Shown one piece after another: positions 45,517 through 56,836 of a stretch of DNA of 64,000 bases. Position 1 is the stretch's first letter; each line of letters opens with the position of its first letter. The position numbers and the translations under genes are program-made. The notes beneath the pieces were generated by a model. That model did not search any database. It saw only the letters and a program-made list of their open reading frames with translations, and was not told the DNA's origin. The stretch is from Cocos nucifera (Eukaryota; Streptophyta; Magnoliopsida; Arecales; Arecaceae). The stretch spans positions 111,470 through 175,469 of the forward strand of contig QRFJ01003079.1 in assembly GCA_006176705.1 (NCBI GenBank), in the 5' to 3' direction.

Positions 45517-47377
45517 ATGGTTCTAAATTGTTTAGATCTAATTTTAATTTTATTTTAATTAGAAAATAAAATGATTTCAGATGTCACATGAGATGTGATC
45601 AGATCTGAAATCAAAAAAATTAAAATTAAATGATTTGGATCTAAGAACATGAAGATATGCATGACTAGTTCTAGAATAGAATAGTTCTATAGAATAGTTT
45701 TGCATGTCTTTGATTTAATCTGATTAAATCATATTTTAGATCTTCTTATTTACTATTTTCTGATATTATAAGTGTTATAATAACATCTGATAAACAGCAA
45801 ATAAAAATTATTTAATTTTAAATATCATATGAGATATGATTGATGCATGACTAGACTAAGTTGTAGAATAGTTCTACATAATTGTCTAGATTAGAATTTA
45901 TTTTGATTAGATCAATTTAAATCTAATTTTTTAGATTATTATGAGATAATTTAGATCTGAAAACATGCATGATTATGATACATGAGATGTATGCAAAATA
46001 TGCCTTGATTAGATCTAATTTGTATATGAGATATATGATATAGATCTAATAACTGTTTTGTAGATTTACATGTTCCTGATTAAGGCGTTCCTCTTGGCCG
46101 TCCGGTCATAAGAATGAAGAAGGGTTTAAAGGCCCTCTCTTCCCATTCGATGGGGTGTTCTTATGATGTGTAGGGGTGCTGCGTGTTCGTCCTTAATCAG
46201 AAACCCAAAACTTACTTTCTGCAAAACCCTAGATCCTGAAACCCTAGGATTTATTGTGCATATTTTGTTTATGAACCCTACTTAATTAAGAATTAAGATT
46301 ATGAAATATTAATTAGGTCTAAAATTGAGAATTTTAGATCTAAGACATATTCATAATACTGGGTTCGGGCTTGGGTAGCTCAATTAGGTCTAAGCGGTTG
46401 ATCAAACCGAATCAAGAGTTGGTTAGATGGGATCAACAATGCTTAAATTGACCAGCCTAATAGGATTAAGTCTGGGTCAAGATCGAGTCACGATCAAGCA
46501 AGACCTAATTAGGCTCAGAGGTTAGAGTCTGGATTGTAGGCTAACCCAATTGGTTCTGGACTCAACAATTTGGTGTCTAAGGTAAGTTTGGCACATACGA
46601 CCGACTGGTTTTTAATTGGAAGCTACTCGACCTGAATGCATTCTTGTACGAGTTAATGGCATATTCCTTCCACCGGTCTCACTTACCTGGCCATATCTGT
46701 TGACACAGTTCTGATCTGAGGTGGTCAATAATCCGAGCTAACCCATGCCACTAGGTTAGTCATAATTGTTATGACTAATGCCAAGTCTAGTTTAATGAGA
46801 CCTGAATCAATTCTCCCTAAGAAAAGATTAAGTCTGAGGTCTTCCACCATTGTAGATGTGCGGGCCCTTCCCGGGGTTGATTGTTCTCGGCTGGATACAG
46901 TGGCTCAGTTGCACCGGAAGATGCAACCATGTCTATTAGGCATTGGATGCTATGGGCTGGAGGATGAGTTGGGCTCAATATTTCCGGATACGGTGAGAGA
47001 CTCAATTAGGAACCCAGTCTATGCAAATGGTGGGTCTGACTTAACTAAGGAGTGGATCAATATTCCGGATACGGTGAGATTCATGAATTAGAGACCAAGT
47101 TTGGGTGCACCATGATTAGAGAATCATTGAACAAGAGTTGTTCACTCATTGGCTAACCCATCACCAATAACTGTTAGGTGAGGTGATGAGTCAGTTGGTG
47201 AGACCGCACCACCCACTAGAAATCATTAATCATGGAGATTTTTCGCATCTCTACAGAGGGAGTGTAGGGATCCGAGAAAATAGTGGGAGCTAATTTATTT
47301 AAAAATAAAATCCCTAAACAAATTGGTCAAGTCAAAATTACAGTATCTAACTAGAATCTTTGACTCTCTACAGGAAA
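45517..47377 (+). other. A2 leader, 1.86 kb non-coding
   Basis: Same layout as in A1: nested inverted repeats at 46078-46198, donor-like CTAAGGTAAGT near 46575, acceptor-like CTTTGACTCTCTACAG just before gag. A 106-codon frame at 46771-47091 is not open in A1. Confidence 0.7.
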
Positions 47378-48230
47378 ATGTCTGCGTCCAACCCATTGGC
47401 ACGTATCCTGGACACACATAGACTGACTGGACCCAATTATAAAGATTGGCTCAGGAACTACAAAATTATTTTGGGTTCAGAGAAGTTAACCACATGTTTT
47501 GGACCAGGACCCTCCCACCTTACCAGCCTCGTCCATCCACTGAACAGAGAGCGTCTCTGGAAAAAATGGATTGACGAAGATAATAAGGCCAGATATTACA
47601 TGTTGGGCTCGATGTCTGATGAGCTCCAGCGCCAACATGAAGATATCGGGACTGCTCGCCAAATGTTGGCTCACCTACAGGAGATGTTTGGTGAACAGAG
47701 TCGCGCAGCCAAATATCAAGTCACGAAATGACTTTTTAAGGCTAAGATGCGTGATGGGCAGTCAGTCCAAGATCACTGTCTGACAATGATCAAGGACATG
47801 GAAGAGCTTGAGAAGCTCGGTGTGAAGTTGGACTTGGACTCTGCAGAACGATATTATTCTGCAATCCTTGACTGATGCATATGGGCAATTCATCATGAAT
47901 TACCACATGCATAAACTTCAAAATTCCTTGGCCGAAGTTAATGAATATGCTGGTTACCGCTGAGCTTTCTATGAAAGGTTCTAAAGGCTCAGTTCTTGCT
48001 ATGGAACGGACTTCTTCCAAAAGAAAGTCTTATGGAAAGAAAAAGAAGTCTGTGAAAAAGCAAAAGGTGGAAGGATCAAAGAAGAAGAAGGCAGAACCGA
48101 AGAAGAAGGTCGATGGCAAAGGAAAGTGTTTCCATTGCAACAGCGACGGCCATTGGAAGCGGAACTGCCCTACTTACCTGGCCACCCTGAAGAACAAGAA
48201 GGAAGGTCCTTCTGGAGGTATGCTCGTTAT
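47378..48230 (+). pseudogene. A2 gag
   Basis: ATG at 47378. MSASNPLARILDTHRL and YKDWLRNYKIIL follow. A frame shift occurs near 47500, where A2 reads ACCACATG instead of ACCCATG. A TGA follows near 47729 (CGA in A1), then inserted bases near 47842 (GGACTCTGC against GGATCTGC) and 47936 (GAAGTTAATG against GAATTAATG). The zinc knuckle CFHCNSDGHWKRNC (48127-48168) is intact. Confidence 0.85.
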
Positions 48231-48660
48231 TGAGTCTAACCTTACGGTTTCTTCTGCATCCAGTTGGGTGCTTGACTCTGGTTCTAGTGCTCATCTGTGC
48301 ACTTCTATGCAGGGTCTTGAGGATAGCAGGAGGCTGAGGGATGGAGACATGATCCTACGCATCGGTAATGGAGCAAGAGTTGCTGCAGTAGCCGTGGGAA
48401 ACATACCCTCTTGCGATTACCATCTGGTTTAGACTTAGTTTTAAAAGACTGTTATTATGTGCCTGCAGCTAGCAGGAATTTGATTTCTGTTTCATGCTTA
48501 GCACAAGAAGGTTATGTGATCACCTTCTTTAAGGACCATTGTAACATTCTTTATGAAAGAAATAAAATTGCAAATGGTTTCCTTGTTAATGGTCTTTATC
48601 AGTTGCATATTGATGTACCTATTTTAACTATCGAGCAAAACGTGAATGCCAAACGACCTA
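48231..48660 (+). pseudogene. A2 protease
   Basis: WVLDSGSSAHLCT near 48265 keeps the DSG active site. One inserted base near 48413 (CTTGCGATTACC against CTTCGATTACC of A1) moves the reading into the frame 48411-49049, which holds NLISVSCLAQ. Confidence 0.85.
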
Positions 48661-49600
48661 GGGATAGTCCAAACGACAGATATCTATGGCACCTGAGATT
48701 AGGTCATATAGCAGAAGATAGGATTAACAAATTGGAGAAAAATGGGCTATTGAGTCCATTGACTTTTGAGTCATATCCAACTTATGAATCTTGTCTTCAA
48801 GGCAAAATGACTAAACTCCCTTTTGTTGGACATGGGGAGAGGGCCACAGATCTCCTTGCCCTAGTACATACTGATGTGTGCGGCCCATTCGATGTGCCGG
48901 CTAGAGGCAATTTTGTCTACTTCATTACCTTTACCGATGATCTGTCTAGGTATGGGTATGTGTATCTTATGAGACACAAGTCTGAAGCCTTTGAAAAGTT
49001 CAAAGAATTCAGACATGAAGTAGAAAAACAAACTGGAAAAACCCATTAAGGTTCTTCGATCAGATCGAGGAGGTGAATACCTTAGTCGGGAATTTCTAGA
49101 CTATCTTAAGAAAAATGGCATAGTCTCTCAATGGACTCCACCAGGAACACCTCAACTCAACGGGGTTTCAGAACGGAGAAATCGGACTCTATTGGATATG
49201 GTTCGATCCATGATGAGCTTCACAGACCTCCCAGATTTTCTTTGGGGACATTCATTATTAACTTCAATCTATTTACTGAATAGGGTTCCCTCTAAAACCG
49301 TTCCTACCACACCGTATGAGATATGGCACGGTAAGAAACCAAGTCTGAGTCATCTCAGAATTTGGGGTTGTCCGGCTCATGTCAAAAGACAACAAGCGGA
49401 CAAGTTAGAGTTTAGGTCCTTCAGAGCTCGATTCATAGGATATCCTAAAGAGTCATTAGGATACTATTTCTACATTCCAGAAGACCACAATGTGATTGTG
49501 AGTCGACATGCCATATTTCTTGAAAAATAGTTTATTCAAGATAGTGGCATTGGAAAGCAGATTAAGCTTGATGAGAAAGTCTCACAAGCAGAACGAGCTA
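48661..49600 (+). pseudogene. A2 integrase
   Basis: WHLRLGHIAED and ESCLQGK (48690-48800; the first Cys of the second pair is Tyr), HTDVCGPF with the first Asp, LRSDRGGEY with the second Asp near 49060, and NGVSERRNRT with the Glu near 49158. All three catalytic residues are present. One extra base near 49040 shifts the frame between the first and second Asp. Confidence 0.87.
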
Positions 49601-50640
49601 AGGACCAATTGGAACCAAATCAGGTTGAGCCAATAAGAACACTACCTCCTCCACCTCGTAGATCGGAAAGAGTTTCCCATCCCCCTGAAAGATACTTAGG
49701 TATTATTTCAGAGGAAAGTAGAGAAAATGTTCCTCGTAGGTAATGGTGCTCATGGAGATGATCCCAAAACCTACAATGAGGCGATATCAGATATCGACTC
49801 CGAGAAATGGCTTGAGGCAATGAAGTCAGAGATCGACTCGATGCACTCAAACCAAGTCTGGACCTTGGTAGATCCACCAGAAGGTATAGTACCTATTGGG
49901 TGTAAATGGATCTTCAAGAGAAAGATTGGTGCAGATGGGAATGTGGAGACATTCAAGGCTAGACTGGTGGCAAAAGGTTATAGTCAACGCGAAGGCATTG
50001 ACTATCAGGATACCTTTTCCCCGGTAGCTATGCTAAAATCCATCCGCACATTGCTTGCCGTTGCAGCCTATTTCGATTATGAAATATGGCAAATGGACGT
50101 GAAAACGGCATTCCTAAATGGATATCTTGAGGAAGATATCTATATGGAACAGCCGCTAGGTTTCACATCCAGTGATACTGATCACAAGGTTTGCAAGCTG
50201 CAAAGGTCCATATATGGACTTAAGCAAGCATCTCGGAGCTGGAACACTCGTTTCAATGATGTGATCAAAAAGTTTGGTTTCATCAAAAATGAAGAGGAAC
50301 CATGTGTTTTCAAAAGGGTCAGTGGGAGCGCTGTTGTCTTTCCTCGTATTGTACGTGGATGACATCCTCCTTATTGGGAATGATATTCCCATGTTGACAT
50401 CAGTCAAGATGTGGTTGTCCAAGGAATTCTCCATGAAAGACCTAGGTGAAGCATCCTTTATTCTAGGAATTAAGGTCTATAGGGATAGACCGAATAGGAT
50501 GCTAGGACTTTCACAGAAAGATGTACATAGAGGAAGTACTAAAGAGGTTTAGTATGGAAAACTCTAAGAGGGGATTAATACCCTTCAGACATGGTATTCA
50601 TCTTTCCAAGAAGATGTGCCCCAGCACACCTGAGGAAATA
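49601..50640 (+). pseudogene. A2 reverse transcriptase
   Basis: The frame 49727-50362 has NQVWTLVDPPEG, GCKWIFKRK, FKARLVAKGYSQ and the MDVKTAFLNG segment. One extra T near 50341 shifts the reading to 50274-50552, which has LYVDDILLIG and DLGEASFILG. One extra A near 50518 then shifts to 50521-51102. The YVDD box is intact. Confidence 0.88.
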
Positions 50641-51116
50641 GAACGCATGAGCAAGATCCCTTATGCTTCTGCAATAGGGAGCCTCATGTATGCCATGCTA
50701 TGTACACGACCTGATATAGCCCATGCTGTGAGTGTCACAAGCAGATATCAGTCAAATCCAGGTGAAGAACACTGGACTTCTATGAAATGTATCCTTAAGT
50801 ACTTGAGAAGAACTAAGGATATGATGCTGGTCTTTGGTAACGGAGAACTCCAAGTTCAGGGATACACAGACTCAGATTTCATGTCTGATATAGATGATCG
50901 AAAGTCGACATCTGGCAGACTGTTTGTGCTGGAAGAGTTCCAAGCAAACGGTGATACCACCTCATCCACGATTACCTTGAAAAGGGTTATGTCGAGGTCA
51001 AGAGAGTCAACTCCGCAGATAATGTGGCAGACCCACTTACAAAGCCGTTGGGCCAGCAGAAGATCGAAGCCCACCTTGAGAAGATGGGACTTAGACTTGT
51101 AGCCAATTGGCTTTAG
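50641..51116 (+). pseudogene. A2 RNase H with internal deletions
   Basis: PDIAHAVSVTSRYQ and DDRKSTSGR are present. Relative to A1, 20 bp are missing near 50929 and 200 bp near 50949. The second deletion removes the EAEYIA-type Glu region and the following Asp region. The rest is read in a shifted frame to the end, so this copy has no working RNase H. Confidence 0.85.
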
Positions 51117-51130
51117 GACAAGTGGGAGAT
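51117..51130 (+). other. A2 polypurine tract
   Basis: GACAAGTGGGAGAT, same as in A1. Confidence 0.87.
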
Positions 51131-53424
51131 TGTTAGATATATGTGCCCTAGAAGCCAGAATTGGCTGACACTTGTAATACACTTCTAGGGGCAAAATTAT
51201 AATTTTGACTATAATCAAATAAAATGGGTTATTTTCTATCACATATGTGTATTTAGTGTCTGTGATACATCCTTTGAGTTAATGGTAATGATAATTCATA
51301 TTTTCAAGAGTTGAAAATTTAAGACATGAATAATCATTATTAACTCATAAACAGCTCCCGACCATAGGATCATCACGAGGATGGTGATTGATCCGGAAGG
51401 TTGGTGTACGATCGCTTCTCTTTAGTAGATGAGTCTTGAGTCTACGGTGTGGAGACACCGGAGCGAGAGTACAGGTACTCGTTAGAGAACGAGGGCACTG
51501 AGCGTGACCACCTCGAGTAGTCATTAGGAAGTCTACCTTCTCGTCAATGACTGACTCGATGCTGCAGTAGTGTGTCTGGTTCTTTGACCTGAGGATGCAT
51601 CGGCAGTTCACCTTGAGGGTGTTATAGTTTGACTACACCATTACTCGATCTCCTAGCCATATGGAACCCTGAGGTGTATGTTGGCTATAGCATGTTCATT
51701 GTAGGAACTGGATTGCATCAAGATGGAATCTATCTACCTCGGTGGTAGAGGAGCAGCCCTATGATGATCATGAGAATCAAGTCCAGAAGCCCATGGCCAT
51801 GGTAGAGTGAAATAATAGAAAGAGTTTCTATTTAGATTTTCACATTGGACTCGAATCGAATGATTACATCATATGACAGAGACTAGGGTTTGACGAGTTC
51901 ACCTTAACCCTAATCTGATCGGGGCTCAAGATAGAAGAACTTAATCACACAGGTAGCTGCACCAAGAGGTTCGCATTCAGCTCTGATGGGTTGCCACCAT
52001 ATACTGCTAGGTGTCACTGGTGGATTTTGGGAGCAATTAGAATGATTTAGATGATCGATCATTCTAGCTGTGTTCGAATCAGAAGAGTTCTGATCCATCG
52101 AAAGGAGTTTCGATGATGTCTATGATAGAGATCATGACATATCCCATTACCATACAGAACTGAACCTAACTGGGTCACACAAACAAGGGTTTGAATCTGG
52201 TGATCATCAATTGAACTGATCTAGTTCAATTGATCTGAATGAGATTCAATTAGGTTCAAGGAAATCGTGCTAGCACTCGATTGAACCTAACGTTCTTCTT
52301 TTACTATCATAAATAAGTTGTCCTGACTGAGCCAAAGGAGTTTGTGCTCAATCAGAGGCCTTCATATGGTCTGACTGGAGGTTGTCCAAGTCAGAAAGGT
52401 TGTCTTATTTTGTAAGACATTACCTGCCATTTTTGGTCACCTGCCATTTCTTGTTCTTTGACTTTGGTCAAAAGTCTACCTTTGACTGGTCAAATGTTGA
52501 CCATTGACACTTTGACTTTTGACCACATGTCATGCACCTATTGGAGAGCTGGTGGGGGCCTGTCCCCCTGCCAGAACCTGGCAAGGAGAAGGGCGCACGC
52601 CAAGGGTGGCGTGAGCCCAAGTAGGAGGCGCCTAGGAGTCCTTGTTGGACAAGGACTCCACCTCCCTTTTGGATTCCAATTCAAGAGTTCTTACTAAGAA
52701 TCCAAGTTTGACTGGTCTTAGGCACCCTCTAAGGAGGAATCCAGGGGTCTCTATTTTCAACCAATCAGATTTAGATCTGATTTCACAAAGGGTTGTGATT
52801 GGTTGAGAGGAAGAGGAGTTGGATCACAAGCTTAGGTCTATAAATAAGACCCTGCGCCCAACCCTAGATTCTAAGCGAATTGCAATTGAGAAACCCCACG
52901 CCCCAAGGCTGCCTCTCCCCTCCTTCTCCATGCCATAGTCTCTTCTCCCCTTGCTCTCCACGTCCAAAAGGTGTTTTGGATTTAGGTTGGTGCGATTCAG
53001 ATCAAGGAAAGGCGATCAAAAGCAAGAAGGCTGCGCTGCTGCAAAAGGACGACTGCAGATCTTCAAAAGAGTTTTGAAGATCCTCCAGATCAGATCCAGA
53101 TCTGATTTTTGGAGGTGTGATAGAGAAGAAGAGGATCTCCAGATCCAACCCGAGTGGATACCAGTAGAGGCCAGGCGCTTGCGTGGCTAAGATCCAGAAC
53201 CTTCCGCTGCAATCAGGATCATCTACAGGGTAATAGGATTACCCAAATCAGGTAAATTAAATTTGATTTAATTTATCTTATTTTATTTTATTTATTAAAA
53301 TAATAATAATCAGATCTGAAACTTATCAAGATCTAATTGAGATCAAGAGAAAATTTTTGAAATATATCTCTTGATCTGATCAGATCTGGACGAACCTGGA
53401 TCGGGAAATCAGGATTTCCCTTCA
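51131..53424 (+). repeat. A2 3' LTR
   Basis: 2294 bp with W-box cluster at 52456-52530 and TATA box at 52839-52846. Ends CCCTTCA, followed by TGATT. Confidence 0.94.
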
Positions 53425-54160
53425 TGATTGAGGGCTCATTGAACTCAGCAGAAGAGAGATGATCCCAACCCTGAAGAAGAAGAGCACAGATTTATGTGAG
53501 CCATGCATCTTTGGTAAATAGCATAGGATGAAGTTTGTAAAAAGTACAAAGCACAGCAAAGGAGTGCTAGATTTAATGCACTTAGATGAATGGGGACTAG
53601 CTCCTGTATCAGCTAGAAATTGGGAAAAATATTTTGTCACTTTCATTGATGACTTCTCAAGAAAGGTGTGGGTTTATCTGATCAGAGAAAAGTCAGAGAT
53701 GTTTGCCTGATTCAAATCTTGGAGAGCCGAAGTTGGAAAAGAGTCAAGAAGATAGGTGAAGTGTTTGAGATCGAATAATGGAGGAGAATATACAAGCCTA
53801 GAGTTCAGGAGCTACTGTGAGAAAAATGGTATCAAACACCATTACATAGTGAAGATGACTCTCTAGTAGAATGGTATCATAAAAAGGATAAACCAGACAC
53901 TGATCGAGAAGGCACGCAGTTTAAGACTGCAGACATCACTTCCAAAATTCTTTTGGGGTGATGCTTTAATCTTTTCTTATTTTCTTGTCAACAGATCCCC
54001 TCACCACAAGCTAAATGGAGGCATTCCAGAAGAGATCTGGAGTGAGAAGAAGGTGGAGCTTGGCCACCTAAAGGTCTTCAGTTGCACAGCCTATGCACAT
54101 GTGGAGGCAATCGAGAGAAGTTGGATCCTAAATCTCAAAAGATGATATTTATAGGATATC
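53425..54160 (+). pseudogene. G1 integrase (after A2)
   Basis: Resumes with the second TGATT. LCEPCIFGK near 53496 closes the zinc part. The core has a LMHLDEWGLAP segment (first Asp position, about 53570), then FIDDFSRKVWVYL. An RSNNGGEY segment near 53770 has Asn where the second Asp is expected. Isolated stops (53520, 53708) and small shifts follow. The region ends with YEEIWS-like wording (PEEIWSEKK) near 54030. Confidence 0.8.
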
Positions 54161-55450
54161 CATAAGGAGTCAAGAGATACCTCCTATAGAATCCTGAGGC
54201 ACAAAAGGTAGTAATTAGCAGGAACATCATTTTTAATGAAAAGAGCATCTTAGAGAGGCCTGAGAGTATAGGAGCAACTGGAGAAATAAAGGTGAACAGC
54301 GGTGGATAATCAAAGAATAATAGCATGTAGGTTACATCCACTTACAGAAGTGTTCCTATTGAGGTGGAGCTAGGTAGAAAAATTTTATCTCAGATTAAAA
54401 ATCAGCATGTAGGACTAGCAATTTAGATGGATGTACAGGATCAATCATAGATTTCAAGCAGAGAGTAGCTTTGCACATGCCCCAGTGTGCTGTTAGAAGA
54501 TCGATCAAATATGGCATTGATGAGATTATCTTCTATACACTCATCACTGCTAATAAAGATCCAGAGAATTATGTAGAGGTCATGGAGAGTGAGGATCATG
54601 ATTCATGAATGCAGACCATGATGGAGGAGATGGAATCATTGAATAAAAATCAGACATGGCAGTTGGTGGATCTTCCAAAAGGTGCTCAACCAATTGGCTC
54701 AAAGTGGGTGTTCACAAAGAAGGAAGCACCATCAGAATAAGATAGAGTCAGATTCAAGACAAGGCTAGTAGCAAAGAGATACTCACAAAGGGAAGGGATA
54801 GATTACACAGAAGTTTTCTTTCTTGTGGTTCGTCATGCATCTATTCAGATTTTATTGTCACTAGTGGCATAGTACAACATGAAGTTGGAATAGATGGATG
54901 TGAAGACAGCTTTCCTTCATGGCATATTAGAGAAAAGAATCTATATAAAGCAGCCAAATGATTTCATAGAGATTGGATAAGAGGAAAAGGTGTGTTTACT
55001 GAATAGATCACTATATGGCTTGAAATAATCCCCTCATCAGTGGTATTACAAATTTGATAGCTTTGTTTTGAGCCTGGAATTTATCAGATGTGAACATGAT
55101 AGTTGTGTTTACATCAAGAATGTAGATGAAAAGAATGTCCTATACCTGCTATTATATATTGATGATATGTTCATAGCCAGTAGAAGTATGAAGGCTGTGA
55201 AAGGGCTGAAAAGGATATTATCAGTTAAATTTGAGATGAAAGACCTGGGTCCAACACTAAAAATCTTTAGAATGGAGATTTGCAAAGATAGGTGCAAAGG
55301 AGTGCTCCATTTATCACAAGGAGGATATATCTAGAAAGTTCTAAAAAGGTTTGGAATGGAGAAGGCCAAATCTGTAAAGACACCATTGCCAAGCCATATG
55401 TCTTTCTCTAAGTATTAAAACCTCCAATCAGAAGAAGAGAGATGGATCCT
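54161..55450 (+). pseudogene. G1 integrase tail, linker and reverse transcriptase
   Basis: The linker (54230-54600) has VRRSIKYGID near 54490. RT starts with NQTWQLVDLPKGA near 54647 and continues with SKWVFTKKEAPSE, MDVKTAFLHG and the frame 55068-55334. That frame has LYLLLYIDDMFIASRS (IDDM instead of YVDDM, catalytic pair kept) and LGPTLKIFRMEIC. Stops at 54738, 54868 and 55025. Confidence 0.83.
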
Positions 55451-56028
55451 CTTTCACAAATGCTGTAGATAGTGTAATGTATATTATGGTGTGCTGTAAA
55501 TTAGATATAGCACATGCAATGAGCATGATTAGTAGATACATGGCTAATCCTGAAAAAGAACACTAGAAAGCATTGAAGTGGATATTAAAGTATCTACAGG
55601 GAACAAGGGATTTTGGTTTGGTGTTTGGTGGGCAGTCGAGAGGATTTAAAGATAGATGTTCGGGTCCTCTGGAAGGATTTGTAGATGCGAATTATGCAGG
55701 TGATCTTGATATAAGGAGCTTTACTACTGGATATCTCTTCTGCATGTATGGTGGATCGGTGTCCTGGAGATCAATCCTTCAATCAATCACGATCTTATCT
55801 TCCACAAAGGTCGAGTACATTAGCATTACTGAGGCTGCAAAGGAATCACTTTGGCTTAGGAGGATGATTGTTGAGATGGGGATGGAGTGGAGCGAGGTTA
55901 AATTGTATAGTGATAGTCAAAGTGCTCAGCTGCTTGCACAGAAACCAGTCTATCATGCACGCACAAAGCATATAGACGTAACGTATCATAGGATCAGAGA
56001 GTTGGTGGAGGAAGGTGAAGTGAACTAA
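55451..56028 (+). pseudogene. G1 RNase H
   Basis: The frame 55573-56028 is open for 151 codons and ends at the natural stop TAA (56026-56028). It has VDANYAGD (Asp), STKVEYISI (Glu), YSDSQSAQ (Asp) and RTKHIDV (His/Asp), so all catalytic residues of a copia RNase H are present. The upstream RT-RNase H connection is interrupted by a TAG at 55564-55566. Confidence 0.87.
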
Positions 56029-56168
56029 TAAAAGTTCATTTAAAGATGAATCAGTTTGATGCACTCACGAAAGTACTCTCTAGAGAAAGTTTTTAGATGT
56101 GTGCATTATAGATGGGTTTGCAAGGAAGAGATGAGTTCACAAGAACTTGAAAGCACCAAGATGGAGAA
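56029..56168 (+). other. G1 3' untranslated region and polypurine tract
   Basis: Short spacer after the pol stop. CCAAGATGGAGAA (56156-56168) precedes the LTR start TGTGAGC. Confidence 0.75.
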
Positions 56169-56401
56169 TGTGAGCTCAGAAGAGGCACTTCCATGTCTTG
56201 AAAATATGAGATGATAGGTCATGAAAAGATGGAAGCAAGTTGGAAGAGAAATCAACCTGAATAGCAAAGTTTAGAAACTTAGCCGACTCATCCTGAGACT
56301 AGGTCGAATAAGTTAGAAACTAGATCGGCTTATTCTAGGACTGGGTCAGCTATATCTTAGAAGAAAATATAGATAGAAAATAGTATTTTTGGGCTATTGG
56401 T
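56169..56401 (+). repeat. G1 3' LTR, first part
   Basis: Starts TGTGAGCTCAG and matches 41057-41290, then stops inside the LTR at GGGCTATTGGT. The remaining part of an LTR, starting exactly at the next bases, lies reversed at 63521-63967. Confidence 0.85.
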
Positions 56402-56836
56402 GGATAAAAAGAAAAACAAAAAAAAAATAAACCACCGCCAATTTTTTAGTCAATTCAGAGCGCTGCTTCTTTGTGAAATTCCCAAATTTGCCTTCAAATT
56501 ATCCACCGTGCGCCGCAAAAAATGCTGACGTCATCCTGACGTCAGCATTGCATCAGTGGGTCGGTCTGTGGTCAAGCCGGACAGTCTGCTGAGCCAATTT
56601 TTCTGAACCAAATTTGAAACCGAATCAATTTTTTTTTTTTTTTTTGAAATTCAATTCTGGGCTCGTTTGAAGTCCATTTTGTTTGAAATTTTATTTCATC
56701 TGAACCAAAAAAAATAAGATCTTTACATTAGTGGCCTTCTTTCCTACATAAGATTAATAAAAGTATCAATTTCTAAAGAAATAGATTAATTTATTTTATA
56801 ATTTAATACTTTTATTAGTATATTTTTACCACTTTA
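56402..56836. other. Unassigned sequence at the left inversion breakpoint
   Basis: No retroelement frame. It has A-rich sequence at 56403-56431, a 29-bp hairpin with two TGACGTCA boxes (56521-56549), and a T-run of about 17 (56629-56645). It may be LTR or other repeat sequence that lay on the far side of the breakpoint. I cannot assign it. Confidence 0.5.
56521..56549. promoter_or_regulatory. Inverted repeat with two TGACGTCA boxes
   Basis: The arms AATGCTGACGTCA (56521-56533) and its exact complement (56537-56549) are separated by TCC. Each arm contains a full palindromic TGACGTCA, the C-box/CRE-type core bound by bZIP factors. Regulatory function is inference. Confidence 0.55.

Larger units (their letters stand above)
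43226..53424 (+). mobile_element. A2: Angela-like Ty1/copia element inserted in G1 pol
   Basis: 10.2 kb with both LTRs, PBS, leader, gag, pol and PPT, and a perfect 5-bp target duplication TGATT (43221-43225 and 53425-53429). It is the same family as A1 but less decayed. Compared with A1 most breaks are single-base insertions, plus two deletions in RNase H. Probably the youngest large insertion in the window. Confidence 0.95.
41057..56401 (+). mobile_element. G1: forward copia element of the G family, host of A2, 3' LTR cut by an inversion
   Basis: 5' LTR 41057-41664, PBS-like site, gag, protease, [A2], integrase, RT, RNase H, PPT, and only the first 233 bp of the 3' LTR. The other half of that LTR lies reversed at 63521-63967. 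Inserted in G0, with TAATG on its left. The closest matching lineage is copia Tork-like. The RNase H frame is long and keeps its catalytic residues; other domains carry isolated stops. Confidence 0.85.

Noticed and set aside
46771..47091. 106-codon frame in the A2 leader
   Set aside because: The matching A1 leader has stops and shifts there; the frame includes a short internal DNA repeat (GGATACGGTGAGA). No sign of protein selection.
56629..56645. T-run as tail of a reversed SINE
   Set aside because: No A/B box promoter and no flanking duplication found; left as unassigned.
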